56,579 nucleotides of DNA from Flavobacteriales bacterium UBA6057 (GCA_002428995.1 DIYJ01000019.1:1-56579), one strand, 5' to 3'. Counted from the first letter of the stretch, positions 1-7,689 are shown. The notes: generated by a model from the sequence alone, not told the origin. Translations and numbers: made by a program.

Positions 1-353
1 GTACAGGTCACACAGGATACTACAGGTACGGTCGGGAATCCGACTTGTGATCCGACTCCGGCTGCAGTAGCGGCCTGACTGGCACAGATGGGAGAAACTC
101 CGGTACAAGTCACACAAGATACTACGGGCACAGTTGGGAATCCGACTTGTGATCCGGCTCCGACTGTAGCAGCGGCCTGACTGGCGCAGATGGGAGAAAC
201 CCCGGTACAAGTCACACAGGATACTACAGGTACGGTCGGGAATCCTGCTTGAGCTCCGGCTCCGGCTGTATCAGCAGCCTGACTGGCGCAGATAGGAGAA
301 ACTCCGGTACAAGTCACACAGGATACCACAGGTACTGTGGGGAATCCTGCTTG
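1..353 (-). repeat. 102-bp tandem repeat, at least 3.5 copies
   Basis: Copies with the same phase begin at 1, 103, 205 and 307 (each starting GTACA) and differ by only a few bases. The period is exactly 34 codons, so copy number can change without breaking the frame. The array runs off the left edge. The two copies nearest the start codon encode QAGF at their start and the next two encode QVGF, so the copies have begun to diverge in order. Confidence 0.9.
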
Positions 354-854
354 AGTGCCACCCATGTAGTTGTTGTAGATATCACCTTGAAGCATGCCAG
401 CACTCGAACCACTCATTGCGATAAGGCTCGCGAATGCGTTGTTGTCCAGGTCAGAGAATTCAGCAAGCTTGATAGGAATATTGAACTTGTTGCTAAAACT
501 GTAGCACTTCCATCCCAGGATAGGGACATCGATGCAAGGCTTGAGTCCAAGGGTGAATGAAATAACACCATCAGATTCTGTAAAACCGGTAACAGACAAG
601 GTCACCTTGGCCTGAGCAATAGGCTGCCAGGTAAAGCTGACGTCCGCAGAAAAAGAGAACTGTTTGGAGTAGTTTCCAATTGGTGTCTTCAGTGTCACCG
701 TCAGAACTACTTCACCATTGTCCGCGCTGGCGGAAATGCAAATTTGAAATCCAAGAAAGCTCGGGGAACACCACTCTATGGCGGCAACGCTATCGTAACC
801 GTCATAGGTTTTGTCTACCTCCACCTTCTGGATGGTGTGGGCTGATTTTGCCAT
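1..854 (-). CDS. Cysteine-rich tandem-repeat protein, truncated by the window edge
   Basis: This reading frame starts at the ATG at 854-852 and stays open to base 1 without a stop, so only the first 284 residues are visible. Residues 1-167 form a predicted beta-rich domain that begins MAKSAHTIQKVEVDKTYDGY and has no signal peptide or membrane segment. From Q168 a 34-residue unit repeats in tandem (starts at 168, 202, 236 and 270, the last one cut). Each unit carries VSCVTC followed by SPICAS, that is a CxxC pair plus a third Cys, in a Gly/Ala/Val/Pro background. I recognise no family for either part. The gene follows the double-AraC regulator on the same strand with a gap of about 120 bp. Metal binding, disulfide cross-linking or a modified-peptide role are all possible, but none is shown. 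Confidence is high that it is a gene and low on function. Confidence 0.8.
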   Translation of the reverse strand, partial: MAKSAHTIQKVEVDKTYDGYDSVAAIEWCSPSFLGFQICISASADNGEVVLTVTLKTPIGNYSKQFSFSADVSFTWQPIAQAKVTLSVTGFTESDGVISFTLGLKPCIDVPILGWKCYSFSNKFNIPIKLAEFSDLDNNAFASLIAMSGSSAGMLQGDIYNNYMGGTQAGFPTVPVVSCVTCTGVSPICASQAADTAGAGAQAGFPTVPVVSCVTCTGVSPICASQAAATVGAGSQVGFPTVPVVSCVTCTGVSPICASQAATAAGVGSQVGFPTVPVVSCVTC

Positions 855-883
855 TTTGATTGAATTAGTATTACACAGATTTT

Positions 884-906
884 CCTACTCGTAAGGCTTT
901 TCGGAT
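884..906 (-). promoter_or_regulatory. Leader motif, copy A
   Basis: On the minus strand this holds AGGCGGAATCCG then AAAAGCCTT, followed a few bases later by GAGTAGG, 30-50 bases before the ATG of the cysteine-repeat gene. AGGC and GCCT can pair as a short stem. A near-identical block lies at the same distance before the T9SS gene that starts at 39729. The function is unknown; a shared operator or RNA leader element is my inference. Confidence 0.5.
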
Positions 907-973
907 TCCGCCTGTCCGTTGATGCATCCGGGAACGCCACAAACCTGCGTCTTGGCACAAGCCGATCATTGAA

Positions 974-1807
974 TCAAATGCGCATGTGCATCTCAGTTTG
1001 TATTTCCAATGATTGACTGAGCCAGGAAATGAAATCTGTGTTGAAGGAAGCTTTGCGATAGTCGGAAGGCGTACAACCAAAAACTTTTTTGAGGGATCTG
1101 CAGAAATGAGCCTGATCGCAGAAGCCCGAACTGTACGCAATCTCTGTGATGCTCAACTCGCTCTTATCCAACAGCTCAACCCCATGAAGCAGGCGGATGT
1201 CCTGGATCAGTCTCATGGGGCTTACCTGAAGCTTTTGACGCAGGCTTCGGCACAATTGAGAAGGACTTATGCTCAGTTGGTTTGAGAGATCAGAAAGAGT
1301 AAAGTCTCTGTCCGTCAGGTCAGACAACACAAATCCGAAAAAGCCGTTGAGTAGCGCATCATCTCTTATTAACCGTATGAGTGTGATGCTTGCATTCGGG
1401 TCGGGCGGCATGATCCATTTCCCGTGTGCATGAGCTTTATAGATACGATACTCCGAGGGCGTCAAGCCATATTCCTTCCTGAACGTTCGCCAAAAACTGT
1501 TGTATGTCTTGAAGCCACACTCGAGTGCCAGGCTTTTGACGGGACGGGTGGAATGACGCAGCAAAAACGTGGCATGGTCCAGCCTCATCTGCCGGATCAG
1601 TCTTCCAGGGCTTGTTCCGGTCAGCCTTTGCGAAAGGTGGGTCACCTCTACGCGACTGCGTTTGAACAAGCGGCACAGATCTCCAACACCAAAGCGAGCG
1701 TCAGAAAGGTGTTCCTCTATCGTTGCGCAAAGCTTCTCCCTGGGAATGTCCTCCAGAGAAGAGCGGACATTTCCGTGGCTGTCAGCGCCTGTGCGGTGCA
1801 GCGACAT
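974..1807 (-). CDS. Transcriptional regulator with two AraC-type DNA-binding domains
   Basis: This 277-residue protein contains two complete AraC/XylS helix-turn-helix domains and no visible sensor or ligand domain. The first spans about residues 28-122, with the family hallmark SLALECGFKTYNSFWRTFRK and LTPSEYR. The second spans about residues 167-252, with ITEIAYSSGFCDQAHFCRSL and TPSDYRK. A linker of about 45 residues joins them. AraC proteins normally carry one such domain (two HTH motifs) fused to a sensor. It should bind DNA in the cytoplasm. The cysteine-repeat gene lies directly downstream on the same strand and is the obvious candidate target. The domain calls are firm; the target is inference. 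Confidence 0.85.
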   Translation of the reverse strand: MSLHRTGADSHGNVRSSLEDIPREKLCATIEEHLSDARFGVGDLCRLFKRSRVEVTHLSQRLTGTSPGRLIRQMRLDHATFLLRHSTRPVKSLALECGFKTYNSFWRTFRKEYGLTPSEYRIYKAHAHGKWIMPPDPNASITLIRLIRDDALLNGFFGFVLSDLTDRDFTLSDLSNQLSISPSQLCRSLRQKLQVSPMRLIQDIRLLHGVELLDKSELSITEIAYSSGFCDQAHFCRSLKKVFGCTPSDYRKASFNTDFISWLSQSLEIQTEMHMRI

Positions 1808-2317
1808 AAACCACGATTTCCAGGATTACCAGCCTTGATGTGAGCATGAGGTCAGCGTATGGCTCACTGACATTCTCATCTCGGACAAACTGCGGTTATT
1901 ACCCGCATTTATATTCAAAGCCTAATACACTTCCATGCAGCACAGTATCCTGATCTGAAAACGACAGTTTGTTTTCACATCAAACCTCGAACAGACGACA
2001 AGCCTCTACATCCGTGTTTATGGGGCATTTAGTGAATCACGTAGTTATGCCTTGAAACACCCGTAAAAACACTTAGGGAGTGTGGGTCGTAGATAATCCC
2101 TTTGAATGGGCAGAAATAAAAAAGGCTTCCACTTTGTGAAAGCCTTCTTGAACGAGTTTTTCATTCCTCATTCTCTTTTTTCGTAGTTGTAGCGCAAAAC
2201 GGCTATCTGTGACTGTTAATGCTCGGAATGCATTTGAGTGAGCTGGACAATAGTTTTCGTGAAAAGCCCTCTCATTTCTGCTTCATGTTTCGCCTTGACT
2301 GAACATGTGCCGAGTTC
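1808..2317. other. Gene-free interval of 510 bp
   Basis: I find no convincing coding sequence here. It holds a terminator at 2113-2146 and a TGCGG/CCGCA inverted repeat with a 7-bp spacer (1891-1907) about 85-100 bp upstream of the double-AraC start, which could be an operator. A short + frame near 1850 encodes about 35 residues and looks fortuitous. Confidence 0.5.
2113..2146 (-). terminator. Rho-independent terminator of the four-helix-bundle gene
   Basis: AAGGCTT (2122-2128) pairs with AAGCCTT (2140-2146), and the stem extends inward with CAC/GTG. On the minus strand it is followed by a run of six T. It lies about 170 bp after the stop of the minus-strand gene at 2318. Confidence 0.65.
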
Positions 2318-2683
2318 TTATCCTCCAGATTCTAACTCTAAGTTCCGGATCATCTTGAACAACATCCGCGAGAGCTCGTCAGCACGGCCATACAATTGAT
2401 CGTACTCCAACTCAGAAATAATCTCTGTGTCTTTTAGAATATCAAGCGCAGCAACACACTCAAAAGCTGAGCCTCTAGAAATGACGTAGTAATTCTTCTT
2501 GGAGGGATTTGTAAATCGACTCGTACCTTCTGCAATGTTGAGCACAACGCTTAGAGAAGCTCTGGAAAGCTGATCTCTGGTCATTCTGTTAATGCCCTCG
2601 TTTTCCAGCAGCATTTTCAAAATTGCCTTGTGGAATGATTTAGCTTTTTGGTAGACTGTAAGCTTTTCGAACTCAAACATCAA
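2318..2683 (-). CDS. Four helix bundle protein (S23/IVS-encoded family)
   Basis: This 121-residue, all-helical protein matches the family first seen encoded in intervening sequences of 23S rRNA genes (TIGR02436 type). Typical elements are FEKLTVYQKAKSFHKAI at the N terminus, the central SVVLNIAEGTSRFTNPSKKN block (the conserved NIAEG core) and the SRGSAFECVAALDIL segment. Members form small homo-oligomeric bundles; their cellular role is not settled. Here the gene stands alone between a terminator and tRNA-Arg, not inside rRNA. Translation could start at either of two adjacent ATG codons. Length is normal for the family. Confidence 0.85.
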   Translation of the reverse strand: MMFEFEKLTVYQKAKSFHKAILKMLLENEGINRMTRDQLSRASLSVVLNIAEGTSRFTNPSKKNYYVISRGSAFECVAALDILKDTEIISELEYDQLYGRADELSRMLFKMIRNLELESGG

Positions 2684-2696
2684 TGCACATTTCTAG

Positions 2697-2774
2697 TGTG
2701 AGTGTGAGCGCGAGTTTCGAGGGAAAACAGCACGAATGTGGACTCCTCGTTCCTCGTCACTCACACTCGCGCTG
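2697..2774. repeat. Short GTGTGAG/GCGCGAG repeat cluster with dyad symmetry
   Basis: GCGCGAG at 2708-2714 faces CTCGCGC at 2766-2772, and GTGTGAG-like words occur beside both. The interval between them has CTCGTTCCTCGTCACTC low-complexity sequence. It sits between the four-helix-bundle gene and tRNA-Arg and looks like intergenic simple sequence rather than a gene. Confidence 0.4.
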
Positions 2775-2780
2775 TTTTTG

Positions 2781-2852
2781 TAGCCCCGCCAAGAATCGAA
2801 CTTGGATCTAGAGTTTAGGAAACTCCTATTCTATCCATTGAACTACGGGGCC
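2781..2852 (-). tRNA. tRNA-Arg (anticodon CCT)
   Basis: All arms fold: a 7-bp acceptor stem (GGCCCCG with CGGGGCT, one G-T pair), D arm GTTC/GAAT, anticodon stem GGAGT/ACTCT around loop TTCCTAA, variable AGAT, and T arm CCAAG/CTTGG with loop TTCGATT. Anticodon CCT reads AGG. Length is 72 nt, the discriminator is A, and the 3' CCA is not encoded. Confidence 0.95.
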
Positions 2853-3009
2853 AGGAAATTTTGCAGCGATCTCAAGAACAAAGTGCTCGAAATCGAACTG
2901 CAAAAGAACAATTCCTAGAAAGATTCAACCAGGGCACAGAAATTCAGCCTGCTAGTCGAAGACCGCAAATTTAGGATGGATCGTAAGATCCTAGATCAAA
3001 GATGAATGA

Positions 3010-3729
3010 TCAGAGTTGCTTGGGCAGTGTGGCAGCGCCCTTGTGATGTGTGTTGAGTTCCATCTCATGAATGCGGGCTACAAACACACGCTCTTCAATG
3101 ATGTGGTGGATGAACAGATCCTTCTCAAATTTCTCTAGGAGCGAACGGAACGCACGGAAAGACATGCTTTTGGCAATGTCGGGATAACCTTCCTCCACCA
3201 ACTTCAGCATGGTACCCAGCTCGTCTTCCACATGGTGATCGTGCTGAAGCTTGAACTCCTTCACGGAATAGCTGACATCAAACTTCCCATCATACAGACT
3301 GGAAGCATACGGGAAAAGCTTCTTCTCTTCGAGCTCAATGTGCTCAAGCAATTCATTGCGATAGGTTCGAAAGAACGTGTCCAACACCTCCGCGATAGGA
3401 TGCCCTGGAAAGTTGCGTTTTACACCAGCGATGCACATGTCCATTTTTGGAAGGAAGCGCTGCTCATAAAAAGTGTGCGTTTTCTGGAGATAGTCAAGAA
3501 TGGCTGCGATGCTATGGTCGGAGTAATCGGCCAGGCGAAACGTTCGGTGGTCGGCATACAGGTTCAACAACCGAATCACGAATAAAGGATCCTTCACACG
3601 CCCCATGAGGAGGTTAGAAAGGTCATCGTTGTCAGAACCTTCAGGTAGCTCGTATCGCTCCAGCACCAAGCGATACATCGGCTCTATCTGCTCCAATTCT
3701 GCAAGCGTTGTCGCTTGATTAATCATCAC
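3010..3729 (-). CDS. Hemerythrin-domain protein, RIC/YtfE-like
   Basis: This 239-residue cytoplasmic protein has the spaced His/Glu motifs of a diiron four-helix hemerythrin (HHE) domain: KTHTFYEQRFLP, LLEHIELEEKKLFPY, KLQHDHHVEDELGTM and FIHHIIEERVFVARI. The N-terminal about 85 residues precede the helical bundle. The layout resembles RIC-type proteins that repair or protect iron-sulfur centres under nitrosative or oxidative stress, but the classic N-terminal Cys motif of YtfE is absent, so that role is inference. A TACCC-N6-GGGTA inverted repeat lies about 45-60 bp upstream. It follows the M14 peptidase gene on the same strand, about 95 bp apart. Two adjacent Met codons are possible starts. 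Confidence 0.75.
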   Translation of the reverse strand: MMINQATTLAELEQIEPMYRLVLERYELPEGSDNDDLSNLLMGRVKDPLFVIRLLNLYADHRTFRLADYSDHSIAAILDYLQKTHTFYEQRFLPKMDMCIAGVKRNFPGHPIAEVLDTFFRTYRNELLEHIELEEKKLFPYASSLYDGKFDVSYSVKEFKLQHDHHVEDELGTMLKLVEEGYPDIAKSMSFRAFRSLLEKFEKDLFIHHIIEERVFVARIHEMELNTHHKGAATLPKQL

Positions 3730-3772
3730 TCAAAATTTTATCTAAACTACAATTAGCTCCAAGAAGGTGCAC

Positions 3773-3788
3773 TACCCCAAAAAGGGTA
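3773..3788. promoter_or_regulatory. Candidate operator TACCC-N6-GGGTA before the hemerythrin gene
   Basis: There is a perfect 5-bp inverted repeat with a 6-bp A-rich spacer, 44-59 bases upstream of the hemerythrin start at 3729. Position and symmetry suit a dimeric repressor or activator. The identity of the regulator is unknown. Confidence 0.35.
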
Positions 3789-3824
3789 TTCGATGAAGTT
3801 TTTTACCCGGCCATTGTGGAAAAC

Positions 3825-6242
3825 CTAATGCTGAATCACCAAGCGTTCAAAGCCCACTGATCGTGCACTCTCAATGCGAACGAGGTAGCTACCGGATGCG
3901 ATTCCATCCAGGTTTGCGGCAGTCTGCCCGAGCGACACATTCCAGGACCTGATAAGCTGCCCGGAAAGCGAATAAAGCTCTAACTGAACAGGAGCACCTG
4001 ACTCATTGTCGATACGCAGCACATCATGCGCTGGATTTGGATAAATCTTCACCAACTGGTTCAGCTCAGCAATACCAGTGACGTCTACAGTGTCACCACC
4101 GCCCGTTCCAAGCGTATCGATGTAGCCAGTATCCAGGGGAATACCCGAAGATTCGTCTACGAGTACATTGAATTGAAGATCGTCAATGTAGAAACCATCC
4201 AGCTCCACAAACTGGTCGGACACCAACACCCAACGCACTTTGATTCGCTGACCAATGTAGTCGCTGAGGTCAATCTGCTCCGTCACCCAAGATTCCTGCA
4301 GGCCATCCCACAAGGGCTCGCCCTCATCCTGGTTACTGTTGCCTGTTTCGGTGTACAAACCGCACAGCGGTTGCCATGCATCCGCATCAACAGAGCTGGC
4401 CTGCATCTGGCAATAATCCCAGCCATCCTCGATCGCCCATTGAGCCTGAAAGTTCATAGAAGCAGAATGTGCACTGCGCAGATCAATGATCCGGGAATAG
4501 CTTAATACTGATGAACCATTGGAATTGTAATTGCTGTAGGGGCTATCGGTAATGCTGGTGGACGGGCTTACAAATGCCTCATCCGTGGTGCTCCAGGAAG
4601 TACCGCTTTGGAAATCATCCATTCCGCTGGCGTTGTCGTTCAGCGCCAAGGTGGGCGTTCCAAACGTCTTTTGAATGCGAATGGTTTTGCTGTAGCCGCC
4701 CATGGTGAGGATGGCATCAAACTCAATCAAATCTCCGGCTTGAACGCCCGGGGACAGGTCATAGCTAAACGTCACATCCTCGGTGCCGAGATGTGTCATG
4801 GCTGGCAACGACTGCAATGGACCGGTGGAAGCGACATTGCTCACCGCAACGAGCTCGATGCTGTTGGTTCCAGTATACTCCAATCCGAGGCGGGTAACCT
4901 CCAGATTCAGCGATCCGCTGGTTGAGGACAAATACTGAGGACTCAAATCTTCTAATGAGAGGTAATTACCCACGAGATGCGCAGTCACCAGATTGGGCAA
5001 AACGTTTTCTTCAGCCAGCGGAATGATGCGGCTTTGGGCAGGCCAGAACCCATCATCCTGGCTTCCTACTTCCGGAGTCATTGCCAGGATCTTCGCTTTG
5101 GAAGTTTGCTCACCATACATCCAGTCGTCAGAATCTCCGTTTGTGAAATAGCCCACGGTCTGGAATCCGGTTCCGAACAGGTAATTGTTCTGTGCGGTCA
5201 TTTCTGAGGCAAAGGCGATAAACTCATTCGAGTCGGGGCTGAGCGGAGATTGCTGAAATCCCCATGGATAGATCAGGTAGTTGCCAAACGAATGGTAGTT
5301 CAGGGCAATCTTAAAGTTGTGCTGCTCGCAAAGCCACTTCACGGCTTGTGTTTCCGGTTCGCTGAAAGCCGCTGTTCCTCTGTAGGTCTCGCTGCTCGAC
5401 ATGGGAGAGCTTCCGGTATTGTCCAATCCCCAGCTGAAACCGTAGTTGCGATTCAGATCTACTCCTGTAGTTCCGTTTCCATTGTCGCGCATGTTTTTCC
5501 TCCAGAGTCCACCGCCATTGGGGTTCGTGGTGTGATTGCGCACATAGCCGTCAGGATTGATCATGGGAATGAAATACATCTCGGTTTCATCCACCAGATG
5601 GGTCACCTCGGGATCGGAACCGTAGTTCTCGAGGAGGTAATACATGAAGAAAATCAGCTGTGAAAGCGACTCTGGCTCGCGGGCATGATGAATAGACGTG
5701 TAGAGCACTTCCGGCTCGTTCTCATCCATTCCAGGATTGTCAGAGATCTTGAGCCAGTAAATCGGTCTATCCTCATGGCTCAGGAAAGTATCAATAGGAG
5801 CCTTTGCGGTGATCAGGTTTGGAAACTCGCTGACCATGTTGTCCAGGTGATCAATGAACTCATCGTAGGTAAAAAAGCCTCCCATAGAGCCCAACTCAAA
5901 GTTGTCAGGAGTTGGATATTCGGCAGCATTGCCGGACGCGCAGTCCACTCTGGAACCTCGGTCTGCTGTGGTGGCAACGCGTGTGCTGTAGTAATGAGAC
6001 ACATCCTCAATTTCCACCTCATAGCGAATGGAATGATCATCGAGCCAGGCGCGCTCCTCCGCAGAAAAGTCAGAGATGAGGAATACACCTTGCTTTACAA
6101 TACCGTGATCCATTTCAAAACCCGCAGCCTGCATCATCTGCTCGGAGATGGGATCGAGCCACACTTTGAGGCGTGATCCGTGCTGAGCATTGAGCATGAG
6201 GGGAAGGAATAATATCCAAAGAACTTTTCCGAGCTGTTTCAT
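3825..6242 (-). CDS. Secreted M14 zinc carboxypeptidase with T9SS type A sorting domain
   Basis: I place the start at the ATG at 6242, where a signal peptide begins (MKQLGKVLWILFLPLMLNAQ); an upstream in-frame ATG at 6329 would put 29 extra residues in front of it. The 805-residue product has a prodomain-like region, then a peptidase M14 domain (about residues 125-440). Zinc ligands are H186 and E189 in HAREPES and H317 in LNYHSFGN; the catalytic Glu is E391 in TPEVGSQ. The substrate-binding DLNRNYGFSWG segment is intact. After that come beta-sandwich regions and a C-terminal sorting domain (KIYPNPAHD to LVIQH). It should be exported through Sec and T9SS and act outside the cell or on its surface, removing C-terminal residues from peptides. 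All key residues are present. Confidence 0.93.
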   Translation of the reverse strand: MKQLGKVLWILFLPLMLNAQHGSRLKVWLDPISEQMMQAAGFEMDHGIVKQGVFLISDFSAEERAWLDDHSIRYEVEIEDVSHYYSTRVATTADRGSRVDCASGNAAEYPTPDNFELGSMGGFFTYDEFIDHLDNMVSEFPNLITAKAPIDTFLSHEDRPIYWLKISDNPGMDENEPEVLYTSIHHAREPESLSQLIFFMYYLLENYGSDPEVTHLVDETEMYFIPMINPDGYVRNHTTNPNGGGLWRKNMRDNGNGTTGVDLNRNYGFSWGLDNTGSSPMSSSETYRGTAAFSEPETQAVKWLCEQHNFKIALNYHSFGNYLIYPWGFQQSPLSPDSNEFIAFASEMTAQNNYLFGTGFQTVGYFTNGDSDDWMYGEQTSKAKILAMTPEVGSQDDGFWPAQSRIIPLAEENVLPNLVTAHLVGNYLSLEDLSPQYLSSTSGSLNLEVTRLGLEYTGTNSIELVAVSNVASTGPLQSLPAMTHLGTEDVTFSYDLSPGVQAGDLIEFDAILTMGGYSKTIRIQKTFGTPTLALNDNASGMDDFQSGTSWSTTDEAFVSPSTSITDSPYSNYNSNGSSVLSYSRIIDLRSAHSASMNFQAQWAIEDGWDYCQMQASSVDADAWQPLCGLYTETGNSNQDEGEPLWDGLQESWVTEQIDLSDYIGQRIKVRWVLVSDQFVELDGFYIDDLQFNVLVDESSGIPLDTGYIDTLGTGGGDTVDVTGIAELNQLVKIYPNPAHDVLRIDNESGAPVQLELYSLSGQLIRSWNVSLGQTAANLDGIASGSYLVRIESARSVGFERLVIQH

Positions 6243-6342
6243 AGAGCGAATGTGATGGACGAAAATAGTCCGTAAAAACCAAGTAGTTAAAGGACGTAGT
6301 AAATGAGTAAAAGGATTATTTTCGCCCAAACAATCGGAAGGT

Positions 6343-6489
6343 ATGTCTCACGGAGAATCACACGATCACCACGAAGAAAAGCCAGAAGGCTTCTTGAACA
6401 CTGTTTTTGATGAAACCGTAGGCGGTTTCGGTATTCTTTGGGTGGGGATCGCCTTGGTTGTGATCTTCCTGCTCCTCCTCCTCGGGTAA
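6343..6489 (+). CDS. 48-residue single-span membrane protein with His/acidic N terminus
   Basis: ATG at 6343 to TAA at 6487. The N terminus is MSHGESHDHHEEKPEG (five His, five Glu and one Asp within 16 residues), then an amphipathic stretch FLNTVFDETVGGFG, then one hydrophobic helix ILWVGIALVVIFLLLLLG that ends at the stop. The sequence makes sense as a small inner-membrane protein with an N-terminal metal-binding-like tail. It lies 42 bp upstream of the HisC-type gene on the same strand and divergent from the M14 peptidase. I recognise no named family. Small respiratory-complex subunits and metal-handling peptides have similar layouts, but that is only a resemblance. Confidence 0.6.
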   Translation: MSHGESHDHHEEKPEGFLNTVFDETVGGFGILWVGIALVVIFLLLLLG

Positions 6490-6510
6490 AACCTCGCAGG
6501 TATTACTTTT

Positions 6511-6531
6511 AGCGCAGAACATTGCTGCGCT
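6511..6531 (+). promoter_or_regulatory. Perfect inverted repeat abutting the hisC-like start codon
   Basis: AGCGCAG (6511-6517) and CTGCGCT (6525-6531) are exact reverse complements around a 7-base loop, and the ATG begins at 6532. In RNA the stem would cover the ribosome landing site, so it may limit initiation. No T run follows, so a terminator is unlikely. Confidence 0.45.
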
Positions 6532-7617
6532 ATGATTTCTATTCCACAAAACATTCAGGAGCTTGTTTCTTACAAGCCCGGTAAGCCCGTACCTCAAATC
6601 ATTGAAGAATTGGGGTTAAAGGAATGGGCCATTCTTTGGAACAACGAAAACAACCTTGGACCTTCTCCAAAGGCCTTGCAGCGCATCACGGAGGCACTTG
6701 CTACCTCCCACCTCTACCCCGATCCCGTTTCTACGAAGCTGCGCGAGATGATCGCTGAGCGCAACCATTGCAAGCTTGAAAATGTGGTAGTAGGAAATGG
6801 GAGCGAATCGATTCTGGACAACTTATTCGGGGCCTTTTTCGAAGGAGAAGACGAACTGCTGACGTGCGAAGGAACCTTTGTGGCGGTCTACATCTGGGCA
6901 AAGTCCAACAACGTGCCAGTAACCAAAGTCCCGCTGAATTCGGGTTACGGATTCGATGTTCAGCGCATTGTGGAGGCGCTGACCCCCAACACCAAGGCCA
7001 TCTACATCGCGAATCCCAACAACCCCACGGGAACGATGATCACGCGTGATGAATTGGATTACCTCATTGCGCAAGTCCCGGATGATGTGTTGATCATTGT
7101 GGATGAAGCTTACTTTGAATACGCCTTGGCCCTATCTCCGGATTACCCGGACAGTTCGAGACTCAACCTGCCCAATGTGCTTACGTTGCGCACCTTCAGC
7201 AAGGCTTATGGAATTGCCGCCATTCGCGTGGGTTATGCGATTGGGCATCCCGAGGTGATCGAAGCATTGAATAAGGTACGCATGACCTTTGCTCCCAGCA
7301 ATGTGGCTCAGGCAGCGGGCATCGGAGCATTGGAGGATGATGAGCATCTCCAGAAAACGATCGATTTAAACACAAAAGCGCTGAGCGAGTTTTACCAAGC
7401 CTTTCATGACAAAGAGCTGAAGTACATCCCGAGCTTTGGGAATTTCGTGATGCTCGATCTGGAGACTGCGGAAAACGCGAAGCAATTCACCACTGATATG
7501 CTTCATAAAGGGATATTCATTCGACACTTACCTGCTTTTGGCCTGCCACACTGTGTGCGCATCTCTACGGGCACAGAAGGGGAAAATGCGCTTCTCACTT
7601 CAAAGCTGAGAGCTTAG
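6532..7617 (+). CDS. hisC: Histidinol-phosphate-type aminotransferase (class I/II, PLP)
   Basis: This 361-residue fold-type I aminotransferase matches HisC in length. It has NPNNPTG at 161-167, DEAY with D191 and Y194 for PLP ring contacts, the Schiff-base lysine K224 in TFSKAYGIAAIRVGY, and the C-terminal arginine region CVRISTGTEGEN. HisC converts imidazole-acetol phosphate and glutamate to histidinol phosphate and 2-oxoglutarate; many HisC-like enzymes also use aromatic amino acids. No other his gene is nearby, so the true substrate is not fixed by context. The upstream neighbour is the 48-residue membrane protein. A hairpin sits directly before the start codon. Confidence 0.82.
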   Translation: MISIPQNIQELVSYKPGKPVPQIIEELGLKEWAILWNNENNLGPSPKALQRITEALATSHLYPDPVSTKLREMIAERNHCKLENVVVGNGSESILDNLFGAFFEGEDELLTCEGTFVAVYIWAKSNNVPVTKVPLNSGYGFDVQRIVEALTPNTKAIYIANPNNPTGTMITRDELDYLIAQVPDDVLIIVDEAYFEYALALSPDYPDSSRLNLPNVLTLRTFSKAYGIAAIRVGYAIGHPEVIEALNKVRMTFAPSNVAQAAGIGALEDDEHLQKTIDLNTKALSEFYQAFHDKELKYIPSFGNFVMLDLETAENAKQFTTDMLHKGIFIRHLPAFGLPHCVRISTGTEGENALLTSKLRA

Positions 7618-7689
7618 CTGGCGCTAAAAGATAGCGGATCTGGAAAAAAGACTGGCTGTTTAGTTAGTCCATAGAACGATAGCAACCTG

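Noticed and set aside
1..353. CRISPR-like regular repeats
   Set aside because: The period is 102 bp with no unique spacers, the whole unit repeats, and it is a clean coding frame.
249..560. Open frame of about 100 codons on the + strand at the left end
   Set aside because: It lies antisense to the cysteine-repeat gene and stays open because of the repeat composition; its protein has no coherent pattern.
1850..1960. Short + frame of about 35 codons upstream of the double-AraC gene
   Set aside because: No hydrophobic or conserved pattern, and it overlaps the probable control region of the regulator.
2318..2852. Mobile element at tRNA-Arg
   Set aside because: No integrase, no duplicated tRNA 3' end and no composition change; the four-helix-bundle gene alone is not evidence of mobility.
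6412..6429. GAAACCG/CGGTTTC hairpin inside the 48-residue protein gene
   Set aside because: The stem encodes ordinary codons of the protein and has no T run; it is likely incidental.
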